A stretch of DNA of 64,000 bases, from contig AGIQ01000008.1 in the NCBI GenBank assembly GCA_000230935.2, positions 96,768 to 160,767 on the forward strand, in the 5' to 3' direction. The notes beneath the pieces are model-generated. The model was not told the DNA's origin. It searched no databases and worked only from the letters and a program-made list of their open reading frames with translations. Made by a program: the position numbers and the translations under genes. Of this stretch, positions 8,672 to 16,795 are shown one piece after another. Each line of letters begins with the position of its first letter. The first letter of the stretch is position 1. The stretch comes from Mycolicibacterium rhodesiae JS60 (GTDB lineage Bacteria > Actinomycetota > Actinomycetes > Mycobacteriales > Mycobacteriaceae).

Positions 8672-9583
8672 TCAGCCCTCGGCGCGGACCTGGTCCTTGA
8701 CCGCGGGCACGATCGGCGGGGCGGTCTTCCAGTTCGGCAGGCCATCCGACTCGAGGCCCACCGGCCAGCGCTCCTCGTGCACCTGCGCCCAGTGCGAGTG
8801 GTTGAGCTGGTGCAGGGTGAAGCAGGCGTTCAGGGCGTTGTAGAAGCCCATGTTGTCTTGCGTCTGATTGACCGCCTCCTTGGCCAGCAGCGCCGCCATG
8901 GTCGGGACCTGGGCGATCCGGCGGGCGAACTCCAGCGTCTTGTCGGCGAGCTCGTCCTGCGGGAAGACCTTCGAGATCATGCCCAGCTGGTAGGCCTCGT
9001 CGACCTCCATGGCGTCACCGGTGAGCATCAGCTCCTTGGTCTTGCGCGGCCCGAACTCCCACGGGTGTGCGAAGTACTCGACGCCGCACATACCCAACCG
9101 GGTGCCGACCACGTCGGCGAAGCGAGTGCCCTCGGCGGCCACGATCAGGTCGCACGCCCACATCAGCATCAGTGCCGCCGCATAGACGTCGCCGTGTACC
9201 TGCGCGACGGTGATCTTGCGCAGGTCGCGCCAGCGGCGGGTGTTGGCGAAGAAGTGATGCCACTCCTGCAGCATCAGCTTCTCGGCGCCCGCCCGGTTGG
9301 CGCCCAGACCCTGGAAACTGGGGTGCTGGTCGGGCCCGGGGGTGTACTCGGCGCGCGACACCGCCGACCCGAGGTCGTGGCCGGAGGAGAACATCGGCCC
9401 GTGGCCGCCCAGGATCACCACCCGGACCGTGTCGTCGGCTTCGGCCCGCAGGAACGCCTCGTTCAGCTCGACGAGCAGGCCACGGTTCTGCGCGTTGCGT
9501 GCCTCGGGCCGGTTGAGCATGATCCGCGCGATGCGGCCGTCATCGAGCTCTTCGTAGGTGAGGAACGTGTAATCCTGGGACAT
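8672..9583 (-). CDS. Crotonase-family protein with atypical active site
   Basis: A 303-residue enoyl-CoA hydratase/isomerase-family protein. The first oxyanion-hole region (FSSGHDLG) is normal. The second, normally GxxxGGG, reads HGDVYAAALML. The two glutamates used by classical hydratases are not apparent: the ExxxxxD region reads as AALMLMWACD, and the PE motif region reads as VVGTRLGM. It may catalyse another crotonase reaction such as CoA-ester hydrolysis or C-C bond cleavage. TAGAAT on the minus strand (9590-9595) lies 6 nt before the ATG, suggesting its own leaderless promoter. It is downstream of the acyl-CoA synthetase operon and probably belongs to the same pathway. Confidence 0.85.
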   Translation of the reverse strand: MSQDYTFLTYEELDDGRIARIMLNRPEARNAQNRGLLVELNEAFLRAEADDTVRVVILGGHGPMFSSGHDLGSAVSRAEYTPGPDQHPSFQGLGANRAGAEKLMLQEWHHFFANTRRWRDLRKITVAQVHGDVYAAALMLMWACDLIVAAEGTRFADVVGTRLGMCGVEYFAHPWEFGPRKTKELMLTGDAMEVDEAYQLGMISKVFPQDELADKTLEFARRIAQVPTMAALLAKEAVNQTQDNMGFYNALNACFTLHQLNHSHWAQVHEERWPVGLESDGLPNWKTAPPIVPAVKDQVRAEG

Positions 9584-9612
9584 AGCGGCATTCTATGCAG
9601 AGGAGAATGTCG

Positions 9613-11082
9613 TTACCCGAGCCGGGCGCGCAACTCACGTTTGAGGACCTTGCCGTAGCTGTTTTTGGGCAGGTCGTCGACGAACACGTAGCGTTTCGGG
9701 CGCTTGAACCGGGCGATCCGGTCCAGCAGGTGCGCATCGAGTGCCTCGTCGGCCGCGCTGCCGACGATGAAGGCCACGACGACCTCGCCCCACTCGGGAT
9801 CCGGTGCCCCGACCACGCAGGCCTCCACCACGCCCGGATGCTCCAGCAGAGCCTCTTCGACCTCCCGTGGGTAGATGTTGCTTCCACCGCTGATCACCAC
9901 GTCCTTGGAGCGATCCCGCAGGGTCAGGTAGCCGTGATCGTCGAACGAGCCCATGTCTCCGGTGTAGAGCCAACCGTCCTTCAGCGCGTCGCGGGTGGCG
10001 TCGGCGTTGTTCCAATACCCGGCCATCACCACATCGCCGCGGCACACGATCTCGCCGATCTGCCCCAGCGCGGCGGGCGCACCGTCCTCGCCGAGCACGG
10101 CCACCTCGACCCCGGACCGGGGGTAGCCCACCGAGCCGAGGACGGCGTCGTCGTCGGAGTCATGGTCGGCACGGCGCAATCCGGTGATCGTCATCGGCGC
10201 TTCGCCCTGGCCGTAGATCTGGGCGAAGATCGGCCCGAACGCGGCCATCGCCTTCTTGAGGCCGTCGACGTACATCGGGCCGCCGCCGTAGACGATCGCG
10301 CGCAACGCCGCCGGTGCGGGGCGACCGGTCGCGACGAGGCGCGCAATCATGGTGGGCGCCAAAAAGGCTGACGATCCCGGATGTAGGTCGCACAGGTCGA
10401 GGAATTCGTCGGGGTCGAACAAGCCGGACGCGGACACCACCTGGCGGGCGCCACGAAGGACGTAGGGCGCGATGTAGAGCCCAGACCCGTGCGACATCGG
10501 CGCGGCATGCAGCAGACTGCAATTCTCGTCGGGGGAGTCGATATCGGCCAGGTGCGCCACCGTCATCGCGGTGAGGGTGCGATGCGACAACATCGCGCCC
10601 TTGGACCGTCCGGTGGTGCCGCTGGTGTAGAACAGCCAGGCCAGCGCCGACGGATCCGTGGCGGGAACTGCCGCCGGTGGTGCGGTGAAGAGCTGCTCGT
10701 AGCCTCCTCCGCCGATCAGCTCCACCACGACGGGTGATACCGAAGCCAGCTCGGCGGCGATCTTCGGGGACGCGAATACCGTTGCTGCACCCGAGTCTTC
10801 GAGGATCTGCACAATCTCGCGGGAATGGAGTTTGAAGTTCACCGGGACGACGACGCACTCGGCGGCCCACACCGCATAGAACAGTTCCACGATCTCGGCC
10901 CGGTTCTCGCTGGCGATCGCGATCCGCTGCCCTGGTGCATTCGTGTGGCGAAGCGAGGCGGCCAGGCGCAAGGCGCGCTCGCGAAGTTGGCTCCAGGTGT
11001 GCAGCTGTTCCTCGCCACGGAAGACCGCACCGCGGTCGCCGAAGCGGGCGGCGGCTTGATCGAGGGTGGCGAACAGGTTCAC
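9613..11082 (-). CDS. AMP-forming acyl-CoA synthetase / ligase
   Basis: A 489-residue ANL-superfamily enzyme that would activate a carboxylic acid to its CoA thioester through an acyl-adenylate. Visible motifs are the P-loop YTSGTTGRSKGAM (about 150-162), YGQGE (A5), GWLYTGDMG and DRSKDVVISGGSN, and the C-terminal catalytic lysine in LPKNSYGKVLKR. The start is a GTG at 11082 that overlaps the stop of the upstream SDR by 4 nt (GTGA); the frame is open to 11193 but lies inside the SDR. It is the last gene of the GntR/SMP-30 operon. Substrate unknown. Confidence 0.9.
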   Translation of the reverse strand: MNLFATLDQAAARFGDRGAVFRGEEQLHTWSQLRERALRLAASLRHTNAPGQRIAIASENRAEIVELFYAVWAAECVVVPVNFKLHSREIVQILEDSGAATVFASPKIAAELASVSPVVVELIGGGGYEQLFTAPPAAVPATDPSALAWLFYTSGTTGRSKGAMLSHRTLTAMTVAHLADIDSPDENCSLLHAAPMSHGSGLYIAPYVLRGARQVVSASGLFDPDEFLDLCDLHPGSSAFLAPTMIARLVATGRPAPAALRAIVYGGGPMYVDGLKKAMAAFGPIFAQIYGQGEAPMTITGLRRADHDSDDDAVLGSVGYPRSGVEVAVLGEDGAPAALGQIGEIVCRGDVVMAGYWNNADATRDALKDGWLYTGDMGSFDDHGYLTLRDRSKDVVISGGSNIYPREVEEALLEHPGVVEACVVGAPDPEWGEVVVAFIVGSAADEALDAHLLDRIARFKRPKRYVFVDDLPKNSYGKVLKRELRARLG

Positions 11083-11861
11083 CGCGCAACCCACTCCGCG
11101 GATAGTGCGAACTCGGACAGGTATTTCGTGGTGCTCCACCCGCCGTCGACGACGATGGTCTGCCCGTTGATGAAACTGCCTGCGGGCGAGCACAGGAACG
11201 CCACGGTGCCGGCGATGTCCTCGACTCGGCCAAGTCGGGTATGCGGGGTCATTTCGGTCTGCATCTTCTTGAATCCCGGATCCTCGAGCCGCTTTTCGAC
11301 CATCGGGGTCACCGTCACGCCGGGAGCCACCGCGTTGCAGCGGATCCCGTGCGCGCCGTATTGGCAGGCGATGTGCGTTGTCAGCGCGGTCAGACCGCCC
11401 TTGGCGGCTGAATAGGCGCCGCCACGCAGACCGCCGACGACCGCGAACGTCGAGGTGATGTTGATGATCGCCGAACCTGCGGGCATGTGGCCAATCACAT
11501 CGCGCGCCAACCGGAATGGGGCGCGCAGCATGACGTCGAGGAAGTAATCCAGGGTCTCGTCGTCGGTCTCGTGCAAGGGTTTGGGGCCGCCGACGCCGGC
11601 GTTGTTGATCAGGAAGTCGATGTGGCCCCAGCGGGAGACGGCCAGGTCGACGATCCGCTGCGGAGCATCGTCGTCGGTGAGATCCACCGCCAGGGTGGCG
11701 ATCCGCTCGGGATCGCCGATGGCATCGGCCAGCCCGGCCAGCCGCCCGGTGTCCCGGCCGGTGCCGACGACCGCCATTCCCATCTCGGCGAGCTGTGTGG
11801 CGCAGGCGAATCCGATTCCGCTGCTCGCGCCGGTCACCACCGCTACTTGCATGTCACCCAT
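11079..11861 (-). CDS. Short-chain dehydrogenase/reductase
   Basis: A 260-residue classical SDR. The NAD(P) motif TGASSGIG is close to the N-terminus, NNAG is about residue 90, and the catalytic residues include YSAAKGG. It ends with the usual INGQTIVVDGG motif. Two in-frame ATGs, 11861 and 11852, could start it. The first overlaps the upstream synthetase stop by 8 nt, the second begins 1 nt after it. I list the longer form; the difference is three residues. It likely oxidises an alcohol intermediate of the pathway. Confidence 0.88.
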   Translation of the reverse strand: MGDMQVAVVTGASSGIGFACATQLAEMGMAVVGTGRDTGRLAGLADAIGDPERIATLAVDLTDDDAPQRIVDLAVSRWGHIDFLINNAGVGGPKPLHETDDETLDYFLDVMLRAPFRLARDVIGHMPAGSAIINITSTFAVVGGLRGGAYSAAKGGLTALTTHIACQYGAHGIRCNAVAPGVTVTPMVEKRLEDPGFKKMQTEMTPHTRLGRVEDIAGTVAFLCSPAGSFINGQTIVVDGGWSTTKYLSEFALSAEWVAR

Positions 11862-13419
11862 CCGCCTCGACCAACCTCGCTCGAATCTGGTGTTTGAGAA
11901 CCTTGCCGGCGTCGTTCTTGGGCAGCGCATCCCAGACGACGACCTGTTCGGGCCATTTGAACTTCGCGACACCAGCGGCCTGCAGGAAATCCCGGAGATC
12001 GGGGACCTCCAGTCCCGGCTGGCGCTCGGTGACGACGACCGCGCACGCGCGCTCCCCGGTGCGCGGATCAGGCACGCCGACGATCGCGACCTCGCGGATT
12101 TCCGGGTGGCCGAGCAGAACGTCCTCGACCTCCTTGGGGGCGATGTTCTCGCCGTTGCGGATCACGATGTCCTTGGCCCGGCCGGTGACGACGAGGTAAT
12201 GGTCGTCGACCCAGCGGCCGAGATCGCCGGTACGGAAGTAGCCCTGCTCATCGAAAGCGGCGTCCTCGTCCTCGGGATGCAGGTAGCCCAGCAGCATCTG
12301 CGGCCCGCGGGCACGGATCTCACCCTCAGCGATGACGACGTCGGCGATGCCGGGCCGGCCATCGGTCTCGGCGGCGTGGTCGATGTCGCCGGGTGCGCCG
12401 ACGGAGATGACCGGCACCTCGGTCGAGCCGTATACCCGGATGACGGCAGCGTTCTCGAAATAGGCTGCAGCACTGCGGATCAGTGCCGGGGGCACCGAGG
12501 CGCCGCCGCAGATGAACACCCTCAGGTCCGGCAACCGGGTGCCGGCGCGCTGGGCAGCGGCCAACAGATGCTGCAGAAACGGCGTGGCACCGGACATGTG
12601 AGTACACCGCTCGCCGACCATGATCCCGACGGCCACGTCGGGATCCCAGCGCTCCATCAGCACCGCGGTGGCCCCGAGCAGAATCGGGAATTCGAAGGCG
12701 TAGATCGAGCCGCCGATGTGGGCGATCGGGGACGGCACCAGGTACACCGACCCGGGGTCGACGCGCCAGTGCTCGCCGAGCTGGCGGATGAGTGCGTGAA
12801 TCGAATTCTGGCTGTGCAGAACTCCTTTGGGGCGGCCGGTGGTGCCCGAGGTGTACATGATCATCCGGACCGCGTCCGGGTCGACCGACGGGAATGTGGC
12901 GGGTGCCTTGGCGTCGAGTGCGTCGAAACTGATCTGACCGGCTTGTGCGTCGCCGCGCACCACGACGACGACCGGCGGCGACGGCAACGTCGCGGTCACC
13001 CGCTGCAGCATCGCAGCGTAGTCATGGCCACCGAATTCGGCGGGAATGACGATCATTCGGACGTCGGCGTCGGCCAGGATGAAGGCCAACTCGTGGTCGC
13101 GCAGCGACGGCAGGATCGGGTTGACCACCATGCCCGCCACGGTCGCCGCGTGATAGACGATCGCCGCCTCGTGCCAGTTCGGCAGCATGAACGACACCAC
13201 ACTGCCGGTCGGCATGCCGGCCCGCATGGCACCGGCCATTCGGGTGGCCCGGTCGTACACCGTCGCGCAGTCCAGGCGGACCGGCCCGTCGACGAGTATC
13301 TGCCTGGTCGGGGTATCCCGTGCGGCCGCGGCCAAGGCGTCGGCCAGCGTGTCGCGCACCCACAACCCGCCGGCGTAGGCCTGTGCGGCCAACGCGGAGT
13401 TGCGTGCTGCGGCCCGCAT
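11854..13419 (-). CDS. AMP-forming acyl-CoA synthetase / ligase
   Basis: A 521-residue ANL-superfamily ligase, second of two in this operon and only distantly similar to the first. Motifs include the P-loop MYTSGTTGRPKGV (about 181-193), YGSTE (A5), GYFRTGDLG and GRAKDIVIRNGENI, and the catalytic lysine in LPKNDAGKVLKH. Two ligases in one operon suggest that two different acids are activated at successive steps, for example the initial acid and a ring-cleavage acid (inference). ATG 13419 lies 5 nt after the GntR stop. Confidence 0.9.
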   Translation of the reverse strand: MRAAARNSALAAQAYAGGLWVRDTLADALAAAARDTPTRQILVDGPVRLDCATVYDRATRMAGAMRAGMPTGSVVSFMLPNWHEAAIVYHAATVAGMVVNPILPSLRDHELAFILADADVRMIVIPAEFGGHDYAAMLQRVTATLPSPPVVVVVRGDAQAGQISFDALDAKAPATFPSVDPDAVRMIMYTSGTTGRPKGVLHSQNSIHALIRQLGEHWRVDPGSVYLVPSPIAHIGGSIYAFEFPILLGATAVLMERWDPDVAVGIMVGERCTHMSGATPFLQHLLAAAQRAGTRLPDLRVFICGGASVPPALIRSAAAYFENAAVIRVYGSTEVPVISVGAPGDIDHAAETDGRPGIADVVIAEGEIRARGPQMLLGYLHPEDEDAAFDEQGYFRTGDLGRWVDDHYLVVTGRAKDIVIRNGENIAPKEVEDVLLGHPEIREVAIVGVPDPRTGERACAVVVTERQPGLEVPDLRDFLQAAGVAKFKWPEQVVVWDALPKNDAGKVLKHQIRARLVEADG

Positions 13420-13424
13420 GCCCG

Positions 13425-14165
13425 CTAACCCTTCACTCGTCGCATCGTCATCGAGTGACGAAACCGGCCGCCGGGGTGAGTGTTCACCGTCACCTGAGCG
13501 ATCTCACCGTCCGACGTCGTATAGGTGCGCTGCATCTCCAGCGCGGGGCTGCCCGGCTCGACCTTGAGCCCGTCCGCCAGCTCGGCGCCGACCTGCACGG
13601 CCGAGATCTCCTGGCGCACCTCGACGATACTGAGCCCGAACAGGTCCTCGATGAGGGGAAAGATCGGCCCGGTGTGGTTCTGCAGCATCCGGCCGACCGC
13701 GGCGAACGCGCGGTTGATGTAGTACTCGGTACGGCAGACCGGGGCGTCGGCGGCCTCGGCACGACGAAACCCACGCACCGCCAGCCACTCTTCACCGACC
13801 ATCAGCCCGGTGCGCCGGGCCAGTTCATCGTCGATGGTGACCATGGCGATCGACTCGATGGCGAAGCGGGCACCTGTCGCAAAGGCCAGCAGATCGTTGA
13901 TCGAGACGACGTCCTGGACGTAGGCGTGAGACGACGGTCGCGGCACCACCATGGTGCCCGCACGTGGTCGCGAGGAGACCAGGTTGTCTTCCCGCAGGCG
14001 GCGGAGCGCCTCTCGGACGGTATATCGGCTCACCGAAAATCGCTGGCACAGTTCGTGTTCGGTGGGAAGTTGCGACCCCACGGGATACACCCCGTCCACG
14101 ATCTCCTTGCGCAGTGTGCGGGCCACCTGAATGTAGCGATGGTCGGCGGACTCGGCGTGTGTCAT
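13425..14165 (-). CDS. GntR family regulator, HutC/UTRA type
   Basis: A 246-residue regulator. The N-terminal winged helix-turn-helix (about residues 10-75) has the GntR hallmarks LPTEHELCQRFSVSRYTVRE and LxxxxLVxxxPRAGT. The C-terminal half is an UTRA-type ligand domain. The ATG overlaps the stop of the upstream SMP-30-like gene by 4 nt. It is embedded in the operon it probably controls. Two near-identical palindromes in the divergent promoter 1.6 kb upstream are the best candidate operators, so it would set expression of both arms of the cluster. Confidence 0.88.
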   Translation of the reverse strand: MTHAESADHRYIQVARTLRKEIVDGVYPVGSQLPTEHELCQRFSVSRYTVREALRRLREDNLVSSRPRAGTMVVPRPSSHAYVQDVVSINDLLAFATGARFAIESIAMVTIDDELARRTGLMVGEEWLAVRGFRRAEAADAPVCRTEYYINRAFAAVGRMLQNHTGPIFPLIEDLFGLSIVEVRQEISAVQVGAELADGLKVEPGSPALEMQRTYTTSDGEIAQVTVNTHPGGRFRHSMTMRRVKG

Positions 14166-15784
14166 CTCAGCCCGATCCGGCTAAAGGCGAGCACACTGCC
14201 GTCGGCATCCGCCGAGACGTACAGGGTGCCATCTGGGCCGGCGGCGATCCCGGCAAACGGCCCCTGCGGGCCCGAGAACGGTGGCATACCGCGCAGCGGC
14301 TTGGGGGTGACGCCGGGCGGGGCGCCGACCGGCAGACCCGAGGCGACGGTGGTGCGGCTTCCGGATGCCAGATCGACCTCGATCAGCGACTTGGTGTCCG
14401 CGTCGACGATGAAGAGCAGATCACCGGCCACCAGAATGCCCTGCGGACAACCCAATCCGTCCACCACGGTTTCCTTGTCGGTGCCGTTCACCCTGATCAC
14501 TCTGCCACGCTCGCTGACCAGCGGGTTGCCGTCGCCACCGATGGCCACCCCCACCGGGGTGTCCAGGCCGGTGGCCAGCACCTCGGTGCGACCGTTCGCC
14601 ACCGACAGCAGCCGGCCGGTACCCTGCTCGACGGCCACGATGCCGCGCGGGCCGACAGCGACGCCGTAGAGCTGGTCCAATCCGTCTGCCAGGAAATCAC
14701 TTTCACCCTCGGCGGGCCGGAACCGCGCGACCTGCCCCCCGGAGGTCGTCACCACGAATTCGCCGGGACCGTCGGCGGTCAGGCCGCGCACGAAGCCGGG
14801 ATAGCCGGGGCTGAACAGCATTCCGAGTGTGTGCAGGCTGCCGTCGGCGCGCAGCAGATAGAAGTAGGTGCCGTCGGCGATGTACAACTCGCCGTTGGTC
14901 CCGATCGTCAGATCCAGCGGCCAGTTCAATCCGCCCGGCAGCACCGCGCGGGTCTGCTGGCCGTCGAGGACCTCGGTGATCTCGCCGGTGAAATTAGAGA
15001 CGAACAGGCGCCGCCCGACGAACGTCAAGTTGTCCAGTCCCGGATTGAGGTTCGCCAAGACCGTCTGCTCACCGTTGCGCGGATTGATCCGCAGCACCTG
15101 ACCGCTGTCCACCTGTGTGGAGACCAGATAGCCGTCGGAGTCGAACTTCACGGCGTCGGGGACACCGAGACCGGTGGCTATGACTTCTGGGACCACCGGG
15201 TCCCTGCTTTCGGGATCGATGCGCCAGATCTCGTTGGCGCCCATCACCGGGAAGTACAGCAGCCCGTCGGGCCCGACCTCCATGGCGTTGGGCGAGGGCA
15301 CGTTCTCCAGCAGAATGCGCGGCGGCCCGCCGCCGACCGTGTCCAGTTCCATCAATCGGCCGCCCGCACGGCACTCGCCGATGAACAGCCGGTCCCGGTA
15401 CACGGTGATGCCGTTGGCGCACGGCAGGTCGTCGCGCAGTACGCGCGCGGTGCCGTCTGCGGTGCGGACGCTGACCCGGCCGTCCATCACCTCGGTGGCG
15501 TAGAGGTTGCCGGCGCCGTCGAACGCGACATCGTCGGGGGCGATGATGTCGCCGCCCTTGGCGCTGATGGTGTCGACCAACCCGGTACCGATGTCCAGTG
15601 CGCTGATCTGGCTGCCGGTCACCTGGGCGATGTACACCCGGCCGTCGGGACCGGTGCGCAGACCGTTCGCGCCGAACAGCCGACTCGGCGAGGTGCGCCG
15701 TTCCACACTCCACCCCTCGGCGAGGACCGGGGGATGGGCGAGGGTGAAGCGCCCATCCTGCTGCGATAGCAACTTCTGGATCAT
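14162..15784 (-). CDS. SMP-30/gluconolactonase-like beta-propeller protein
   Basis: A 540-residue protein built from repeated propeller blades with motifs such as GPDGRVYIAQ, GAGNLYATE and GTNGELYIAD spread from about residue 40 to the end, as in SMP-30/LRE-like lactonases and NHL proteins. It appears to hold two such domains, longer than the usual ~300 residues. No signal peptide is evident. The ATG at 15784 was preferred over 15820 because the latter lies within a palindromic operator. In a cluster with a Baeyer-Villiger-type monooxygenase, hydrolysis of the resulting lactone is an attractive role, but this is inferred from context. Confidence 0.75.
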   Translation of the reverse strand: MIQKLLSQQDGRFTLAHPPVLAEGWSVERRTSPSRLFGANGLRTGPDGRVYIAQVTGSQISALDIGTGLVDTISAKGGDIIAPDDVAFDGAGNLYATEVMDGRVSVRTADGTARVLRDDLPCANGITVYRDRLFIGECRAGGRLMELDTVGGGPPRILLENVPSPNAMEVGPDGLLYFPVMGANEIWRIDPESRDPVVPEVIATGLGVPDAVKFDSDGYLVSTQVDSGQVLRINPRNGEQTVLANLNPGLDNLTFVGRRLFVSNFTGEITEVLDGQQTRAVLPGGLNWPLDLTIGTNGELYIADGTYFYLLRADGSLHTLGMLFSPGYPGFVRGLTADGPGEFVVTTSGGQVARFRPAEGESDFLADGLDQLYGVAVGPRGIVAVEQGTGRLLSVANGRTEVLATGLDTPVGVAIGGDGNPLVSERGRVIRVNGTDKETVVDGLGCPQGILVAGDLLFIVDADTKSLIEVDLASGSRTTVASGLPVGAPPGVTPKPLRGMPPFSGPQGPFAGIAAGPDGTLYVSADADGSVLAFSRIGLR

Positions 15785-15808
15785 CGGCGTGACCGTACCA
15801 AGCGAATT

Positions 15809-15820
15809 TGGTCCAGACAA
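15809..15820. promoter_or_regulatory. Probable GntR operator, left copy
   Basis: TGGTCCAGACAA differs from the right copy (15905-15916) at two of 12 positions and keeps the GTCC and GACAA blocks. It overlaps a minus-strand TATTGT hexamer (15817-15822) that could serve as -10 for the leftward operon, so binding here should repress it. Confidence 0.55.
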
Positions 15821-15904
15821 TAGAGTCGATTGATCTCAGCAGCACCCTTGACGGTGCTATAACTGCTGCGGAATCATGTTCTCCAGTCGGCAGAGTCCAT
15901 CTAT

Positions 15905-15916
15905 TTGTCCGGACAA
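15905..15916. promoter_or_regulatory. Probable GntR operator, right copy
   Basis: TTGTCCGGACAA is a perfect 12-bp palindrome 21 nt before the ATG of the rightward operon, with a TATAAC hexamer 42 nt further upstream (15858-15863). Its centre is 96 bp from that of the left copy, about nine helical turns. Both sites probably bind the GntR regulator encoded at 13425-14165. Confidence 0.6.
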
Positions 15917-15937
15917 TGCTGCGAACGAAAGCGGGTT

Positions 15938-16783
15938 ATGACCGATCTCCTCAGGCTCGACGGCCGCATCGTGGTGGTGTCGGGCGCCGGAGGCGGCGGC
16001 ATCGGAACGACCGTGACCGAGATGGCGGCACGGGCCGGTGCCACCGTCGTCGCCGTCAGCCGCTCGCAGGAGAACCTGGACGAGCAGGTGGGGCGGCTGG
16101 TCGACAGTGGCCTGCCGATCGTGCCGGTCGCCGCCGACGCCGCCACCGATGCCGGGATCGCCACCGTCATGGATGCGGTGCGCCGCACCGCGGGACCGCT
16201 GTACGGACTGGTCAACATCGCCGGCGGCGCCGCGCCCTCGACATGGATGCCGGCCACCCGGGTCAGCCGCGCCGACTGGCGCGCGTTGTTCAGGGCCAAC
16301 CTGGAAACGATGTTCTTCATGAGCCAGGCGGTGGCCGCCGAGATCCGGTCAGCGGGCGGGCCGGGCTCGATCGTGTCGGTCTCCTCGATCAGCGGGATGA
16401 ACACCGCCCCGTTCCATATCGCCTACGGCACCGCCAAGGCGGCGATCGTCGCGGCAACCAGAACGATGGCGCTCGAACTCGCACTCGACGGTATCCGGGT
16501 CAACGCCGTCGCGCCGGGGGTCACCGAAACCGCCGCGTCACGTGCGTATGTGCGGGCTGATCCCGAGCGGGACCGCACCGCGATCGCCATGGGGCGCCGC
16601 GGGCGTCCAGAAGAACAGGCCGGCACGATTCTGTTCCTGCTCTCGGATCTGTCGAGCTACATCACCGGCCAAACCCTGCTCGTCGACGGGGGTTTGGACC
16701 TGCGGTGGAGTCATGTCGGTGCGGACAACACGTCGTTGTTCCTCGCCGACGACGACTTTCGCAACGAAATCAAAAGGCCCTGA
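15938..16783 (+). CDS. Short-chain dehydrogenase/reductase
   Basis: A 281-residue SDR. The cofactor motif is a variant, SGAGGGGIGTTV (about 13-24). The catalytic tetrad region includes SVSSISG and YGTAKAA, and ITGQTLLVDGG lies near the C-terminus. ATG 15938 was chosen because the more upstream ATG 15905 is inside the operator. It is the first gene of the rightward catabolic operon and is followed at 12 nt by the Rieske oxygenase. A role in oxidising an alcohol to the ketone used by the monooxygenase downstream is plausible. Confidence 0.87.
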   Translation: MTDLLRLDGRIVVVSGAGGGGIGTTVTEMAARAGATVVAVSRSQENLDEQVGRLVDSGLPIVPVAADAATDAGIATVMDAVRRTAGPLYGLVNIAGGAAPSTWMPATRVSRADWRALFRANLETMFFMSQAVAAEIRSAGGPGSIVSVSSISGMNTAPFHIAYGTAKAAIVAATRTMALELALDGIRVNAVAPGVTETAASRAYVRADPERDRTAIAMGRRGRPEEQAGTILFLLSDLSSYITGQTLLVDGGLDLRWSHVGADNTSLFLADDDFRNEIKRP

Positions 16784-16795
16784 AAGGAGTTGGCG

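Noticed and set aside
11581..13428. Long plus-strand frame opposite the acyl-CoA synthetase
   Set aside because: Antisense shadow; the real synthetase motifs are on the minus strand.
13964..15769. Long plus-strand frame opposite the SMP-30-like gene
   Set aside because: Antisense shadow; propeller motifs are clear on the minus strand.
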